Shown here: piece by piece, positions 50,767 to 63,800 of the stretch
How positions within the stretch are numbered: position 1 is the stretch's first letter
Layout: the number at the start of each line of letters is the position of its first letter
NCBI RefSeq assembly: GCF_910596095.1
Contig: NC_056539.1
Coordinates: forward strand, 10,481,501 to 10,545,500
Source of the DNA: Thunnus maccoyii
Taxonomy: Eukaryota; Chordata; Actinopteri; Scombriformes; Scombridae
Direction: 5' to 3'
Length of the DNA: 64,000 bases
Notes under the pieces: model-generated
The model's database searches: none
What the model was told of the DNA's origin: nothing
The model's input: only the letters and a program-made list of their open reading frames with translations
Translations under genes and position numbers: made by a program

Positions 50767-53700
50767 TTAAGCCAGGGCTGGGAAGGCCTCTGGGTCGTCC
50801 ACGTTGGGCACAGACGCGGATGACTGGGAAGAAAAGTAAACATTAAGTTAGAAAATTTTAACATTTTTAAGATGTGTCATGGCTCATAGCCTCAAAAGGA
50901 CTTTAAGAAATTAATACTGAGAATCCAGCATTACGCATTTATGTATGGGCAGCGTTAAATTGACAAAAAGAAACAACATACGGTACCAGTCCAAGTTTGG
51001 ACACACTTTCTCACTAAAGTGAACGGGAAGGTGTGTCCAGATAACAACATTAAAGAATAGTTTAACTTCCTACAAGATTAGCTACCTTGTCAGTCCTTCC
51101 TCCACGGACCGGCCTAGGGGCATCGCTACGGCCATCACCACGGCCTTCGCCGCCACCGCCGGCGCCACCGCGGCCACGACCGCCCCGGCCACCACGTGGT
51201 CCACCGCGTCCGCGGCCTGGACGACCAAGGTCTCCAAAGTTGATCTCCAGCTGGGACGTAATGTCATTGGCTGGCTTCCGGAAGTGGTGTTCATCCTCCA
51301 GCTGAATTAGGAAAAGAGGAGGAATTATTGTTTTGGCATATTTCACTAACATGTATGATCTGAGTTCAGATGTTTTTTGGGGTATGTGCAACAACAGTTG
51401 AGATTTTACCTTGGACTCATCACCCTCAGGCTCAATCAGATCGCCCTTTTTATCCTGGGTTTGGAGAAAAACAAGACAAACATTAAGAAAACATCTTATC
51501 CCTGCATTTCAAGCTTGTGTCAATACATGGCAAGACAAAAGTATTACTACACGGAAGTTTACCAAGTATATCATATCAGTCAGCCTGATGCTATGTAGCC
51601 ACTACTTTCGTCTGCTGTCCTGTGGTTGAACTGCAGAGTTGGACGTGCAGCCATCAAGGACCTTTTGCTTTCATTTGCAGCTATTTTCAGACAGTGATGT
51701 ATGTGGTAACCTGATGTTATTCACAGGAAACTGATGCAACCCTTGTAAAAGGTTGTTGATCTACATGGACAAGAGAGCCTGAAAACATGATACAATACTA
51801 CATCAGTACAAAGTGACTGATGATGCTCAAACTGCCTTCAGGGGATCAAGTAATAACTTTCTACCCATTCCAATTTTCTTAAATTTTATCACCACTAAAA
51901 CTAAATGTTCCATAGTAACTTGTTCAGAAAAGGCAGAGCTGTGGTTCTGACTTACATCTGCCTTAGACTTGTGCAGCACAAATCCTTTGTTCCAATCAGC
52001 TCCCTCGTTGGCTTTACGGATGTTGAACTCCACCTTGGCCCGTTCCTTGTCCTGCATGGCCTTCCATTCATCCAGAGTCATCTCCTTGGGGCCTTCATCC
52101 TTCACTTCCTCTACCTCATTCTCCCTTCAGTAAAAACAGACACACGACAAGTCTTAGTAACATCCTTCAGTTTATTTACGTTTTAAATATAAATCCGGGT
52201 GGATTTGCAAGTTCTTGGTCTTAAATCTCTTCAGTTTATTCTGATTAGTCAAGACTTATGAAGACAATACAAGAGCTTACTTGTTCTCAGAGTCAGCGGG
52301 TGGATGCTCCTCTCCCTCAGGGTTCTCCTCAGTGACGTTTGATTGGTCAAGCTCGCTATGAAGAGGAAAATAACAATTAGTAAAAGACAATTATTGCCAA
52401 CAATGTCAACATTCAGCAAGACATAAAGCTGAGGCATTGAGAACTGGAAAATCGTATAAATACAAATTGTGCTCATCGATTCCTGGATGTTAATTTTGGC
52501 CGATGCTGTGGTCTGCACTGCTGGTGTTTACACATGTGTGTAATGTTCACAATATGACGGACCAGAGCTTGCACTTCAGTTATAGAAGAAAGCAGTGACA
52601 TCACTGCGCAAATATATGTTCATAGTCACGATGACGGAGAATCTGCGACAAGTACAAAAAAAAGCCATCTTGTGCAAGGCAAGATACCGACTTTATCTCT
52701 CATTATTTTACTTTTTAACCTGTTGAATGACGCTTTTGAACGACTTTAGTTGTAAAATCTAGAGTTACCTTTCAAATGAGACCAGGGTTTTGAAAAGTAA
52801 CCTTGTTATTTTGGGTATGTTATTTTCACACTTGTGCTCAAGAATAGCGGTGCCTGGAAGAGGTTGACTCATAACAGGCAAAACTTACTGATTTATGAGA
52901 AACTGTTAAAGGCACATTCTGAAAATGACTAATTTTTTATACTATTAATTGCAAGTTTATTACAGACACCTAGCCACAACAGCAGTCCTGTAATACATTC
53001 TGGCTTCATGAAGGTTACAATACTCAGTTTGTGTAGAAACTCTTTTAGAGACGTGTTGTTTCAACTTCATTGTCATTTCTAGGCTGTAGTTTGTGCTTGT
53101 ATGCCATTGCAATGTTTTGAATTACACAGGTGTTTCTAATATTTTGTCGACCTAATTTATAAAAAATGCCAATATTAGAAACTCTGTGTAATGCAAAACA
53201 ATTCAACACTTCCACAAATTACTGCCTTAAAAATCACCATAAAGTTAAATCAACACATCTCTAATGCAACTTCAAAACTAACTGAGCATTGTAACCTTTA
53301 TGAAGGTAGAATTTATTACTTAGCTGCACTCTGAGCTTCAGCTAGTTGTTCCTAATAAACAGGAACATATTTTGACTTTTCTTACTCAAATAATTTACCA
53401 CCAGGATATGATGATTTGGAATTGATGAGCAAAATCAGAAAATCTTTTTTTTTGCCCTTGTAGAATCGATCATGAAGATGCAGATAAAAAAGGGGGAAAA
53501 GAGGAGCGTTAACATGCAACTTCAGTCCGCAAAAGGATTTGAACCATGGCAGGACATTGCAGTTATGTGGCCCTTGCAACGTATAAAACACAGCCAAGTG
53601 TTCTCTAAAAATACAAAATACTTTGATACAAGGAAACACCTTTCATATTTCACAAGTGTATTTTTAGTTCTCAATAATAAAGGTGTTCTGTAACTCTCCC

Positions 53701-56566
53701 TCCAAGCAAAGTTTGTCATGCTGCACACAAATCAACTTACTTGAGTTCATCCTTGACGGTGCCCCAATTGTGAGATCCACTTCCACCACGCTTCTCTTCG
53801 CCTTTCAGACTACTGAAACAACATTTGCTTTAGCCAGGATCTCAACACATTCAATAAATGTACACACACAGGTCTTAATCAGACCTAATGTTTATGATAT
53901 TATTTTCAAAAAGGCTACATGAAAACTGAAAAGTACTTACGATCGGTCGCTGCCACTGTGTCTGTCAAATTCACGTTTTCCTCTGGAATCAAAGCCATCG
54001 CTGCGACCCATGCCGCGTCCTCTGCCTCCACGGCCGCCCCTGCCACCGCCGCGTCCTCTCATCGGCCTATCACCAACAGGCCTGAGGAGGGGGACAAAGA
54101 ACGCCGTCAATTCACAAGTCTGAGGAAGCGCCACCTACAGGCTGTATTTAATCGACCACTTAAATTGAGTTTTAATTAAGTGACAAAGAGCAGAACTAGA
54201 AAAGAATGACAAATAGTTAAAGATCAAGTTCATTCATGTGTTTAACAAGCGCTAATGATCCATATTAAACAGATTCTTTACATTATAACTCTGCAGTGAG
54301 AAGAAATTAGCTACGGTTGACTTAAGTTTATTGGTCTCAATTGCACTTTGATATTTTACAATCTTATTTTGTTGTATGAAATTTTCACAAGTAAACTGGT
54401 GGGACAAGGAGATGCCTACAGTTGTCTGGGCAATATACGAAGCCTTATCATCACCAGCAAAGCCTTTAACCGTTACTGTTCCGAACCCCGCCCCTGTAGC
54501 CTAGATGTAAAGCTGAAAAAAAAAAAAAACTAACAGTGGTGATTCATGCTCCTCTTTTCCTTCATGTAGGTGCTGCCCAATTAAAATGTCTGCTAATTGG
54601 AAACTGAACTCACTTCTCCACTGAGAATTCGCCTCCTTCGGGCTTCTCACCACCTTCACCAGCAGGCCTCTCGAAGCGGCGAGGGGGCCGCCTGTCCACA
54701 GGCCGTCTGTCTGTGGGGGGGCGCCCCTCTCCCTGGCCGCCCTGGGGTCTGAAGCCATCGCCCTCCGGCTTGCGGCCCATTCTCCTCATGCCGGCACCTA
54801 GGGTTGACCACAACAGGAGGATTAGAGGACCAATAGCATTGATAGATCAGGACCCACTGCTGAGCCCCAGACAAGAGAAAGAAGAGGAGGTGATTGTTCT
54901 TTTTAAATGGAGCAAATACCCTAATTAACATGCAGAATTTAAAAAACTATGGCAGCTGGTTAGTTTATCAGATACATCTGTCTGCAATATAATATAGCAG
55001 TTAAAATATAAAATTAATTAAAACTATTAAATGCACAGGAAATAGCATTTATAAATTGGTGAATGTAACTTAGTAAAGAGGTGGGAAATAATCCACCCAG
55101 ACGAGTTTGGAGTACGATCACTTTTTTATTTCCTGCTCAGACTGAGAGGTGAGGATCAGTTAAACCACTCGGTCACTCTGGGGTTGGAATTAACAGTCTT
55201 TAACCCTCCATAGCACATGGTTTGACAGCCAGTGGCCCTGTGTGACACAAGTCCCACCCATTGCTTAAATCACCAGCTACCAAAATAGATACCCTCCACC
55301 ACCACACTACAGCAGCTGGGCGGCACCACAGTGACGCACCTGTCTCATCTTCTCTCAAGCAAATAGATATGAGCCCACTTTGGCAGGCGGACATGCTGAT
55401 AATGGCCAGCTAACGGCCTGTGAGTGGGAATCCCTCTTTAAGAGTTAACTCCTGACGCTGCTTCACTTCTGCATGTAGTAAATTTAAAGTGATCAAAACA
55501 CATTGTGAGAACAAAATACACATTTTGAGCCATTTTTTAATAACTTTTTTTTTTTTAACAGACTAGGTTATATCTGGTAAAAACAGATATGGGAGCGTAA
55601 AAGCTCTGAGGCAGGTTGACTGCATGCACTGAGCCTGTAGTGTGCACCAATAGGAAGTGGCAGTTGGAGGCTGTGCTTTTACACGCCCCACACTACAACC
55701 ACGAGGTTCATCACCATGAGAGCAAAGCTCCTCACGTCTGATGACAAAAACCCCCCCACCAGCATGCACACCACGATTCAGTTCACACACACTTAGGCAA
55801 CATTATATCTGCTTATAATATGCCAGATTTCACAAGACCACTTTGATGTTATTTTATATTATATAACACGTTTTTAAAAGTCTAGAGTGATAGCTTTCTT
55901 AGCGCTAATTCTGTCAAACTCCTGTAAAAAGAAAAAAAGAAAGTGACCTTTACTGGATGTCACGACTGGACTGAACTAACATTAAACATCTGATGGCAGC
56001 TTTCTCTCTGTAGGCGAGTTCAGCCTGTTCAACCAGGCCGAGAGGAGGGGGAGACAAGCCAAAACAAGTTGACCTGCAAACTGTTTATCAGTGAATAGCT
56101 GGAGCTGCTCGCCTCTCACAGCAATACATGTTTGTTTAAATGTCATTGTTTCGGCGGCTGACAGCCCGGAGGGACACAAAGCAGCCATGCGGACCTCATG
56201 TCAGGCGGCTTATGAAGCTGGTGAGCTACTAAAGCAAGCCACTTAGCCTGTTAGCTTTAATCTCCTGGCTGCAGTTTTAACTCACAAAACGCAGAAAATA
56301 TATTTACCATCTTTCTTGAGTGGGACGGGGGCCTGGGTCTCCTCCCTCTTGTCGGCCAGCGGGGTCTTTCTGTCTTTCTGGGACTCCTTTCTGGGCTGTT
56401 TGGCAGCCTGGGCTGCAGTCTTGGCGGCACCAGGAGCGAGAGCCTCCTTCTTCTTCTTCTCTTCGGCTTGCTTTAGCTGCTCAAATGGATCCGACTCATC
56501 GTCAAATAACTGGTCGAATCGATTGGTTATGGCGCAGCCAAAACCTTCTTGCATTTGTCCGGGCAT
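50767..56566 (-). CDS. serbp1: SERPINE1 mRNA-binding protein 1
   Basis: Nine exons: 56566-56308, 54797-54614, 54081-53941, 53812-53741, 52355-52281, 52124-51956, 51454-51410, 51301-51086, 50823-50767; 1218 bases, 405 residues. The protein binds mRNA and the 40S subunit, occupying the mRNA channel of idle 80S ribosomes; it is mainly cytoplasmic. It has the conserved start [10 protein letters not shown] with [15 protein letters not shown], the basic RKESQKDRK stretch, a first RGG cluster in exon 3 (about residues 150-170), the HABP4/PAI-RBP1 core with [11 protein letters not shown] and [23 protein letters not shown] spread over exons 4-6, a second RGG cluster in exon 8 and the C-terminal [10 protein letters not shown]. 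Length is close to the human 408. The exon 4 acceptor is CAGTAG, so isoforms differing by one serine are possible. Teleosts may carry two serbp1 genes; I cannot say which this is. Confidence 0.95.
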
Positions 56567-56800
56567 GATGGCGCCCCTTCAGCAGGATTTTCCTCCGATT
56601 CTACGAGGCTTGGTGCGAACACTTCGCTAGATGAAGCCACAAGATGGCTGGGAAAAGGACCTTCTTCTCTTCCGGCGCGATAGACATCCGGGACCTCGAA
56701 GTTGGCGCGGGTGGGGCGTGTAGTTCTTTGAGCACGAGGAGCAATGGGTTTAGATACAGGGCAGACCAATAAAGAACTACAACACCCACAATGCCAATCT
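56567..56800 (-). promoter_or_regulatory. serbp1: serbp1 promoter / 5' UTR region, CpG-rich
   Basis: The first exon and the 200 bases upstream are GC- and CpG-richer than the surroundings, as expected for a housekeeping promoter. An AAGATGGCTG motif (about 56641, plus strand) resembles a YY1 site, often found near the start site of translation-related genes. The start site was not determined. Confidence 0.45.
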
Positions 56801-59800
56801 CGCTAATGTTGCTAGCCTCTCTAACGCAAAGCATGGGCGCTCGCATACACACTCTTGTTTTGACTCCTCAGAGAAACCTCCTCAGACCTTCAAACTCCTG
56901 TTCGCCACACTGGATCCGTTTGCAAACTACAGATCAACACCTGCTCTGTAGCTTTGGTTATATTAATACCGCCATAATACACTTGCAAACATCTAAAGAA
57001 GACAGCAGGTGCACCAGTTAGTGAAGCTTGTGGGGTACAATGGAGTTAAAAGGCACGATGTGGAACTTTGTTTAAAAAAATTTGGCGAAGGAGGAAAAGT
57101 TGTTGCATTTTATTTGTTGCACTTTATTGCTTCAAATATTGTATTTGTAAATTTTCAATAAGGATCTTCAAAGCAAGCAAGAAAGAAAAAAGATAATTTA
57201 CTAATTTATATTTCATTTCTCATTTGTCTTTTATTTAACCAGGTACAAAGAGTCTCACTGAGATTAAAATCTCCTCTTTCAAGAGTGACCTGGCCAAGAG
57301 GGCAGCATGTTACAACAATAAATACAAACAACATAAACAAATACACTTGCCACACACTACAGACATGTAAACACATTCAGATTAATATGCCATGCAAGAT
57401 TATGGACAAAATCCTTATCAATAATGACACATTTTAAGTGAAGCGCCCTCAAAAAATGCCATTCTTGACAGACAGATTGCCATATCAGTCTAAACAGGTT
57501 GAGAAGGATCAGGACAAGTTTTTAGTGTCATGACACTGAGTTTCACTTGAAACCTGCTGAAGTAAACAACAGTTCACACTTGAGTTTAGATACAGGGATT
57601 TGCACTATTTTAATCCTGAGGTTATAAAACCTGATCCAGAGCACAAAAATGTGGTTTTGTGCACAAATGCAGTGAAACGTGGTGACTTTAGAGCGTGAGG
57701 TCAAAGGGTCAGCAGTTATAGGGGTTAGAAAGCATCTCCCCATTTCTGAGCAATTCATTTTGTGGGTACATACATTCCTCAAGATTGTGTATGTTTTGTT
57801 TCAGGTCTGACCTTAACCAGTTTGGAAGAAGGTTGTGTTTTCACCCCCATGTGTGTGTTTATGCAAACATTGATCTATTTGTTTATTAGTAATATATATA
57901 TCTAAGAAATCTTATGTGGACATCCTAGTTGTTTAGGACTGTTTGATGCTGAACATGTAATCACAACGTCCAGTTTGAGTCTGCTGAGGACTTTTGCTGC
58001 ATGTTATCCCTCCTCTCTCCCCCTTCATTTCCTGTCATCTCTTTATAGTCTCTGCCAAAAAAGGCAAAAATGCCAGAAAAAAACCCCTCTTTCAAATCTT
58101 CAAATGAAGTTGGCTGAGATTTGGTGCAGTGGACATGATCTTTTGAGGGGTTGAACTGAGTCTGGAATCTTCACATTAAGCGATTATTTATGTAACGATC
58201 ATGTTGCACTCCATTGCAAATCAGCTGCATTTCCATTATAGCATTTGCATTTCATATTTTATCACACAATAAAACCAACCGAACAGGAAAAACATAATAA
58301 ATTCTTAAAGGTCACAACTTTGCAAGGAAAATAATTCAAGGTTGTTGGAGGTTTGTGCTCTGGAGAGTGTCTGAGTGGGTGTATCTGCGCAACAGTTTTG
58401 ATCATGAACAGGAAAGGCATCATATAGTCAGACAGACATCCTGATAAGTCTTCACTGCTTCCTTTCATAAACGGTTAAGATTCACGACATTATTGTAGCA
58501 GAAGAGGCAATCTTTAAAAACTAAGAGTCTGCAGCCTGACGCTGTACTTTGAGCTGTAACATGATGCTCGTACAGACAATGCTAATGTTAAGCAGGTATA
58601 ATATTCAGGCTTCCAGTTCACCGTCTTAGATTATCATGTTAGCATGCTAACATTTGTAAATTAGCAATAAACACAAAGTACAGCTGAGGAGAGAGATATT
58701 TCACTCAAAACTACAACCTCTGATTTGATGATAACTGAAAAGATTCATTAGTTACAGATTAAAATGTAAGAAAGGTATTTCATCAAAATTTAAATACATA
58801 CATATATATGTACCTAAATAAATAAATGGCCTCTGGTGGTTTGTTTATGCCTCTTGCCCATCTAACAAAGTACAGTTTGTTTTTACATCGGAAGCAACAT
58901 AATACAGTTTTTGTTATTTTTAAAATTGGATAATAAAGATATTTAATATAAAAACATTTGCCGCTCAGATAAATGGCTTTAATCTTAATACTTGACAACA
59001 TCAGAGTACCATTGTGATCTATGTGTGTCCAATGTTCTTACCAATGTTTCCCTGAGATGTTTTGATGTAAAATTAAGTATGCCTAAACCCAGCAAGGTTA
59101 ACATATTGTGATGTAAAGCTCTAGAAAGAGGCAATAAACTCAAGTTCCAATGTCTCATTGATCATTGATGATATTTTGGGAGTTGTGGGTGTTTGACCTT
59201 ATAAGGAAAGTCAAACCCTGCCAGCTGATGGGCTTGTTAGGGAACACATGTGATTGTCAGGGAGACAAATGGATACTTGCAGTCTGTATACTGTTACATT
59301 CACTCACATACAGTCTATGTATTTTTGCTTTGTATCATAAATACAAAGATAATGATTCTAAAATGTTCTTATTCACACTCCTACTTGGTATTCTCAGTAG
59401 AGACAATCAAACACAAACAGGAAGAAAAATGTTAACCTTTAAAAAAATACGTTTCAAAAAATGTGAATGGATATTTAATATTGTTATTAGTGGCTGTGCA
59501 GAATTACAGCTAATTACAGAATTACATTCAGCTGAATTTGTTTGTTTGTTTGTTTTTAATTCTGTCCAGAATGGCCTCAATTTAAAGTCCACAATCTTTC
59601 AATTAGGTTAATGAGGCTGACGTTTTTCCCTGTTTGGACAGATTTTAAAGGTCAGCTCAGCTTTATCACTGAACCTTTCTGCTGCTCTCCTGGTTTATAT
59701 TATCATGATTAAGTGGGTAGTTACTGAAAATTATGTGATATTTAATCAAAACATTACATTTTTGGTCATAGACCAAAATGCATAACCAGAACTAGACATT

Positions 59801-60029
59801 GACTTTATGTATAATATATAGTCACACCAGTGTCTGGAGTTTTTGTCCAATGTTCCCAAATTGGCAGGATAATATCAAAGTGGGTTCATTGTGCCAACAG
59901 ACTGACTTTTGTGCTATTTCTCACACAGATGTCAGATGTCTGTTTTATAATGAGAGTGAGGTGGCGACACAAGCAATACTTTATTTTCTGATTGTCACTG
60001 TCTCTGAACCGAGTGGTCCAACCCACAGG
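56801..60029. other. spacer between serbp1 and the small ORF
   Basis: AT-rich sequence with many short open frames, none with family features. It contains one dispersed repeat (about 57225-57335) and TTTG runs near 59540. No exon is identified. Confidence 0.5.
57225..57335. repeat. dispersed fish repeat (TTTATTTAACCAGGTA type)
   Basis: The phrases TTTATTTAACCAGGTACAAA, GAGATTAAAATCTCCTCTTT and GTGACCTGGCCAAGAGGGCA are those of a repeat I recall as abundant in fish genomes. Class and exact ends are uncertain. Confidence 0.6.
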
Positions 60030-60488
60030 ATGATGCCAGACACACTGACAGTCTCTCCTGAACGCACTTTGAGAACTCAACCTCATATTATTCCGGCGCA
60101 TTCAAAGATGACATCTCCAGTCACCAAAGCCATGATAGAGTCTTACGCGCTCATGGTTATGGTCATGGGCACGTTTTTCGTCTATTTCTGCGGGATGGTG
60201 TGGGCTTTTTGTAACCCGAAGCTGAGCGGAGCAGAGGAGGAGGAGTGCGGGACTGAGAAACAAGCTGCCGTGCACGGGGACCACTGCTGGGTTTGCGCCC
60301 CAAATCCTCCACCTGAGCGGAATTTCAGGTGCGCCTGTGCGCATCTGCAGGCACCACCATACACCGCAGAGGGGCTCACGCAGACCACTTATGTAAACTT
60401 TTGGCATGATACTGATAGTCTGTTGTCGGACTGCACTGCATTTTGTCGTGAGGATCATGGGATTAACAACCAGATTGCCGATATATAA
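60030..60488 (+). CDS. unrecognised single-span membrane protein, 152 residues
   Basis: I do not recognise a family. The frame begins at two adjacent ATGs (60030 and 60033); a later in-frame ATG (MTSPVTKAM) could also be the start. It has a Ser/Thr/Pro-containing N-terminus, one hydrophobic span (MVMVMGTFFVYFCGMVWAF, about residues 45-63), then an acidic patch and a cysteine-rich tail with HCWVCAP, FRCACAH and CTAFCRE. The coding part is markedly GC-richer than its surroundings, which supports a real exon. The open frame continues upstream to 59799, so an upstream exon is possible: CAACCCACAG just before the ATG could be an acceptor, although its pyrimidine tract is poor. AATAAA lies at 60797-60802. 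The predicted orientation is N-terminus outside. Convergent with hsd17b7. Confidence 0.5.
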   Translation: MMPDTLTVSPERTLRTQPHIIPAHSKMTSPVTKAMIESYALMVMVMGTFFVYFCGMVWAFCNPKLSGAEEEECGTEKQAAVHGDHCWVCAPNPPPERNFRCACAHLQAPPYTAEGLTQTTYVNFWHDTDSLLSDCTAFCREDHGINNQIADI

Positions 60489-60615
60489 TGAAATGGATCA
60501 TGAGTGGACTGAGAAGAAGAGGACTGAAGTGGATGAACACAAGGTTTTATTCTGAACTCGCTCCCAAACCATCACAACACGCATAATCCTGGTTGTTTGT
60601 CCTTTAACTGACATT

Positions 60616-60621
60616 TTTATT
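60616..60621 (-). terminator. candidate poly(A) signal of hsd17b7
   Basis: AATAAA on the minus strand, 252 bases beyond the hsd17b7 stop codon. If used, the transcript end overlaps that of the convergent small ORF. Confidence 0.45.
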
Positions 60622-60796
60622 TCATGCCTGAAACAGAAAATACAAATGAAAACAGCAAATCAAGCTTAAAATACTCATAGAGTCACTGTGTCTTGCTCAT
60701 CCTTGCTGTAAATTCAGACTTGCATGTTGCTGTGTTAATACTGAGAGGTCTGACAGCCAGTGTGCATGTTACTCCCAGGAGACCTTCAAGCCAAAA

Positions 60797-60802
60797 ATAA
60801 AA
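60797..60802 (+). terminator. candidate poly(A) signal of the small ORF
   Basis: AATAAA on the plus strand, 309 bases after the stop at 60488 and 71 bases before the hsd17b7 stop codon on the other strand. Confidence 0.45.
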
Positions 60803-60872
60803 CGCTCTCCATGACAGAATTGTGTGATGTGCATCAAGATGATCCAGCTCCTGTGGGGCCACTGTGAAGATG

Positions 60873-63800
60873 TTAGGACTGTTGTTGTTTTTCCTTCAGT
60901 TTCTTCCTTACTTCACTTTCTAGTTGTAGCAATTTGTCATACAAAGTGTCTGATGTTTCCAAATCAATATCCATCTGGAACACAAGATACAAAACTCACA
61001 TTAACTGTTATACAAGACTATTTAAACTAAATTTTGATGGATAGTATTTAATACGGTACCTTGCGTGGTTGTGTGTAGTTGTTGCCTAGCCAGGATGTTA
61101 AGCTTTGGTACTTGGCTTGTGGGTCCAGTGATTCAGGCTTTTGCTTAAACAGCCAGAACTACAAGCGAGAGCAGTATTCATGAATCAGTTTGTACTGAAC
61201 TGAGAAACTGAACATTGGACATTTGAAATGTTGCTTCACCTACCAGGGCTTCAGCTCCATTATAAGGTGTCAAGGTGAAAGTATTGGTGAATATTCTTAT
61301 CTGTATTCATGAAAGAAAGATGCATTCAGATCCAACAAAATAACTCCAGTGCTGTTTTTTAATTCTTCTTACACCCACGATAGCATAAAGACAACCAAAC
61401 TGGAAAAAAAACAGGTGTGATATATATATATACTGAGAGTATTACTTACAAGCCAAAAGACAGGCATAAGCAGGGACCAGAGGAATGCTGGGAAGGAGGG
61501 CAGGATGCCGTAGGTCAGGTTGGTCATCACAAAACCAGGACAGATCACAGATGAGTACAAACCCTGAAAAGCACAATGACAGCAGTCATCAATAGTGTAT
61601 AGGAAGAACAGTTTACCTCACAGATGTGGATGATACATGTGAAGTGTGTGCCGGCTGACCTGTTTGTTGTAGTGTGTGTTGAGCGCCAGGCTGAGTAGGT
61701 CGGAGGCATATTTGGAGGAGCTGTAGGGCTGCGTGCCTCTCTGATGCTGTACGTCTTCAAGGTTAAAAGCTGAGCGGTGAGCGTTACTGGAGGAGGTCCA
61801 GATTAGCTGTGAGGTCCGGCCTGCCTGGCACAGAACAGGCTCCAGCTCCCTGATCTCTCCATAACACAGAGAAACACAACAAAATATATATCAGTTATTA
61901 AGGATCAGTTTCAGCCTGAAATAGTACGTTTTCATAAAATCTTGCTTCCTCTGCAGTTCAGTCAACAAGACAAAATGAGGCAGACTGATGATTTGTATGA
62001 AGAAAATTCAATGTTCATCTAGAAATGTCTCACAGTTTGATTTGTATGAGAAAAAGGGGGAAATAATCAATTACTCAGTAACTCAGTTGCAGAATTTTTT
62101 TTCACTTAAAAACTATTTTTACTACAAAATGACTGAAAAAGATGTAGATTTTATCCTGCAATGACAATGCTATGCCATCTCTTTCCATGTATCTTAGAGC
62201 ACAAATAAATAATACTAATATTTCTTTCAGATTCCTTAATATAATCAGCAAAGTTTGACACTGAAAATTCAATGAGAGGAACAATCTAATTGATATGGAT
62301 GTGCAAACCAAACCAAGACCTTACCAGAAAAGTGTAATTTTACTCCACCTGTCTAAAAACAAAATGTGCTTTCCCTGTAAACTAAATGGTGTGATGAATA
62401 AGTACATTCCTCTGTGATGGAAACGCAAGTTTTAGAATTTGTCTGCAAACACACAGTAAGCAGAATACCCTGACCTTATGGCTAGGACAGTACGCACTGT
62501 TAATATTTAATGAACATCGTTGCTAAGTGACACACAGATCCAGTATCACTTCTCAAGGCTAAACAATGAACAAGAATTGCTCTCTCTGCAGAAACCTGAA
62601 GGAAACATGGCTTTATGCTGTATGTGTGGATCGGACCAAAATGCCAGATAAGTCCAGTGACTCACTAGTAGAAAGTGACCGAAGAGGTTGGTCGTGAATA
62701 CTTCCTGCAAGCCATCATGAGTGATGCCATCCTTCTGCGTCAGAATCCCCTCGCCAGTGGCAAACATGGTGATAATATTACTGCAATAAAGGCATTATAG
62801 AGGTTTGGGCTCTGAGAAAGGCAGCATGGGAAATAGATGTTTGAAATAAACAATGTTACATAAACGAGACACGTCAAAGTATAAAAAGCTCACACACTAG
62901 ATTGTAGCTCCCAAAGTCTTGTTATTACTGACTGAAAGAGGCAACGTTTCAGCCTTACCGGGTCTTCATCAGGCAAACGGCCAACATGACAAAAAGCAAG
63001 GCAAGTATAGACACCAAATGAGTTACATCATCCTAACGTCATCACAAACAATCACAATTTTCCTATTTCCTTTTTCCTCTTCCCCTTTCTTCCTCCTCTG
63101 GGAATTGGTATTTCAGTTTTGTCCTTTTTAACCTTCGTCTATTTGTATATATTGTTGTGGGGGCTGCAAATGTTTTTTGTGACTTTCTTCAAGCTTTGAT
63201 TATAAGATGTTTGCGATCAGGTGTTGATTGTTGCCAGAAATTGTCTTTGTGATGACTAATTTGGTGTCTATATATGCCTTACTCTTTGTCATGATGACTG
63301 GTGAAGACCCAGTTAGGTCGAAATTTTGCCATTTTTAGTCAGTAACAAAAAGATTTTAGGAGCTACAATCCAGTGTGCTGACACTTTGCTTTATTCCTTC
63401 ATTTCATTTGTTATCCTGCACCTGACCTAAAATTATGGTATATGGGATGTGGACACACTATCTATTTGCTGTTTAAGTATAAAAGCCACCAGGTGCGGTA
63501 CTACTCAGTGATTTAAAGGAGCTTCAGTTGTCTAACATGCACATCCAGTGTAGACAAGAGATGCTGCACCACGTGAGCATCTAAAATAAACCACGTACCT
63601 GGAGAAGAGGCCTTTGAAAAAGGCTTTTACATCGAACTGTGGGTTGGGCATGATGCCTGCATTCAGGTAGAGGTAGTCCAGCCGGTTATACCTACAGTTG
63701 ACAAATAAAGTCATAGCTAATGTATATAAAACACATATGACTGTCTGGGTCTGAATGTGTGTGACCACCATGCTGATGTGAGTCTGTCCTCCCACCTGAG

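Noticed and set aside
51087-51305. Proline/arginine-rich open frame on the plus strand
   Set aside because: It is the antisense of the serbp1 RGG-box exon; GC-rich repeats open several frames. The minus-strand frame has family motifs and splice sites.
56316-56630. Ser/Phe-rich plus-strand frame of about 100 codons
   Set aside because: Antisense of serbp1 exon 1, which clearly matches the SERBP1 N-terminus.
59165-59611. Open frame of 148 codons on the plus strand
   Set aside because: AT-rich, no domain or coding bias, contains TTTG runs; likely chance.
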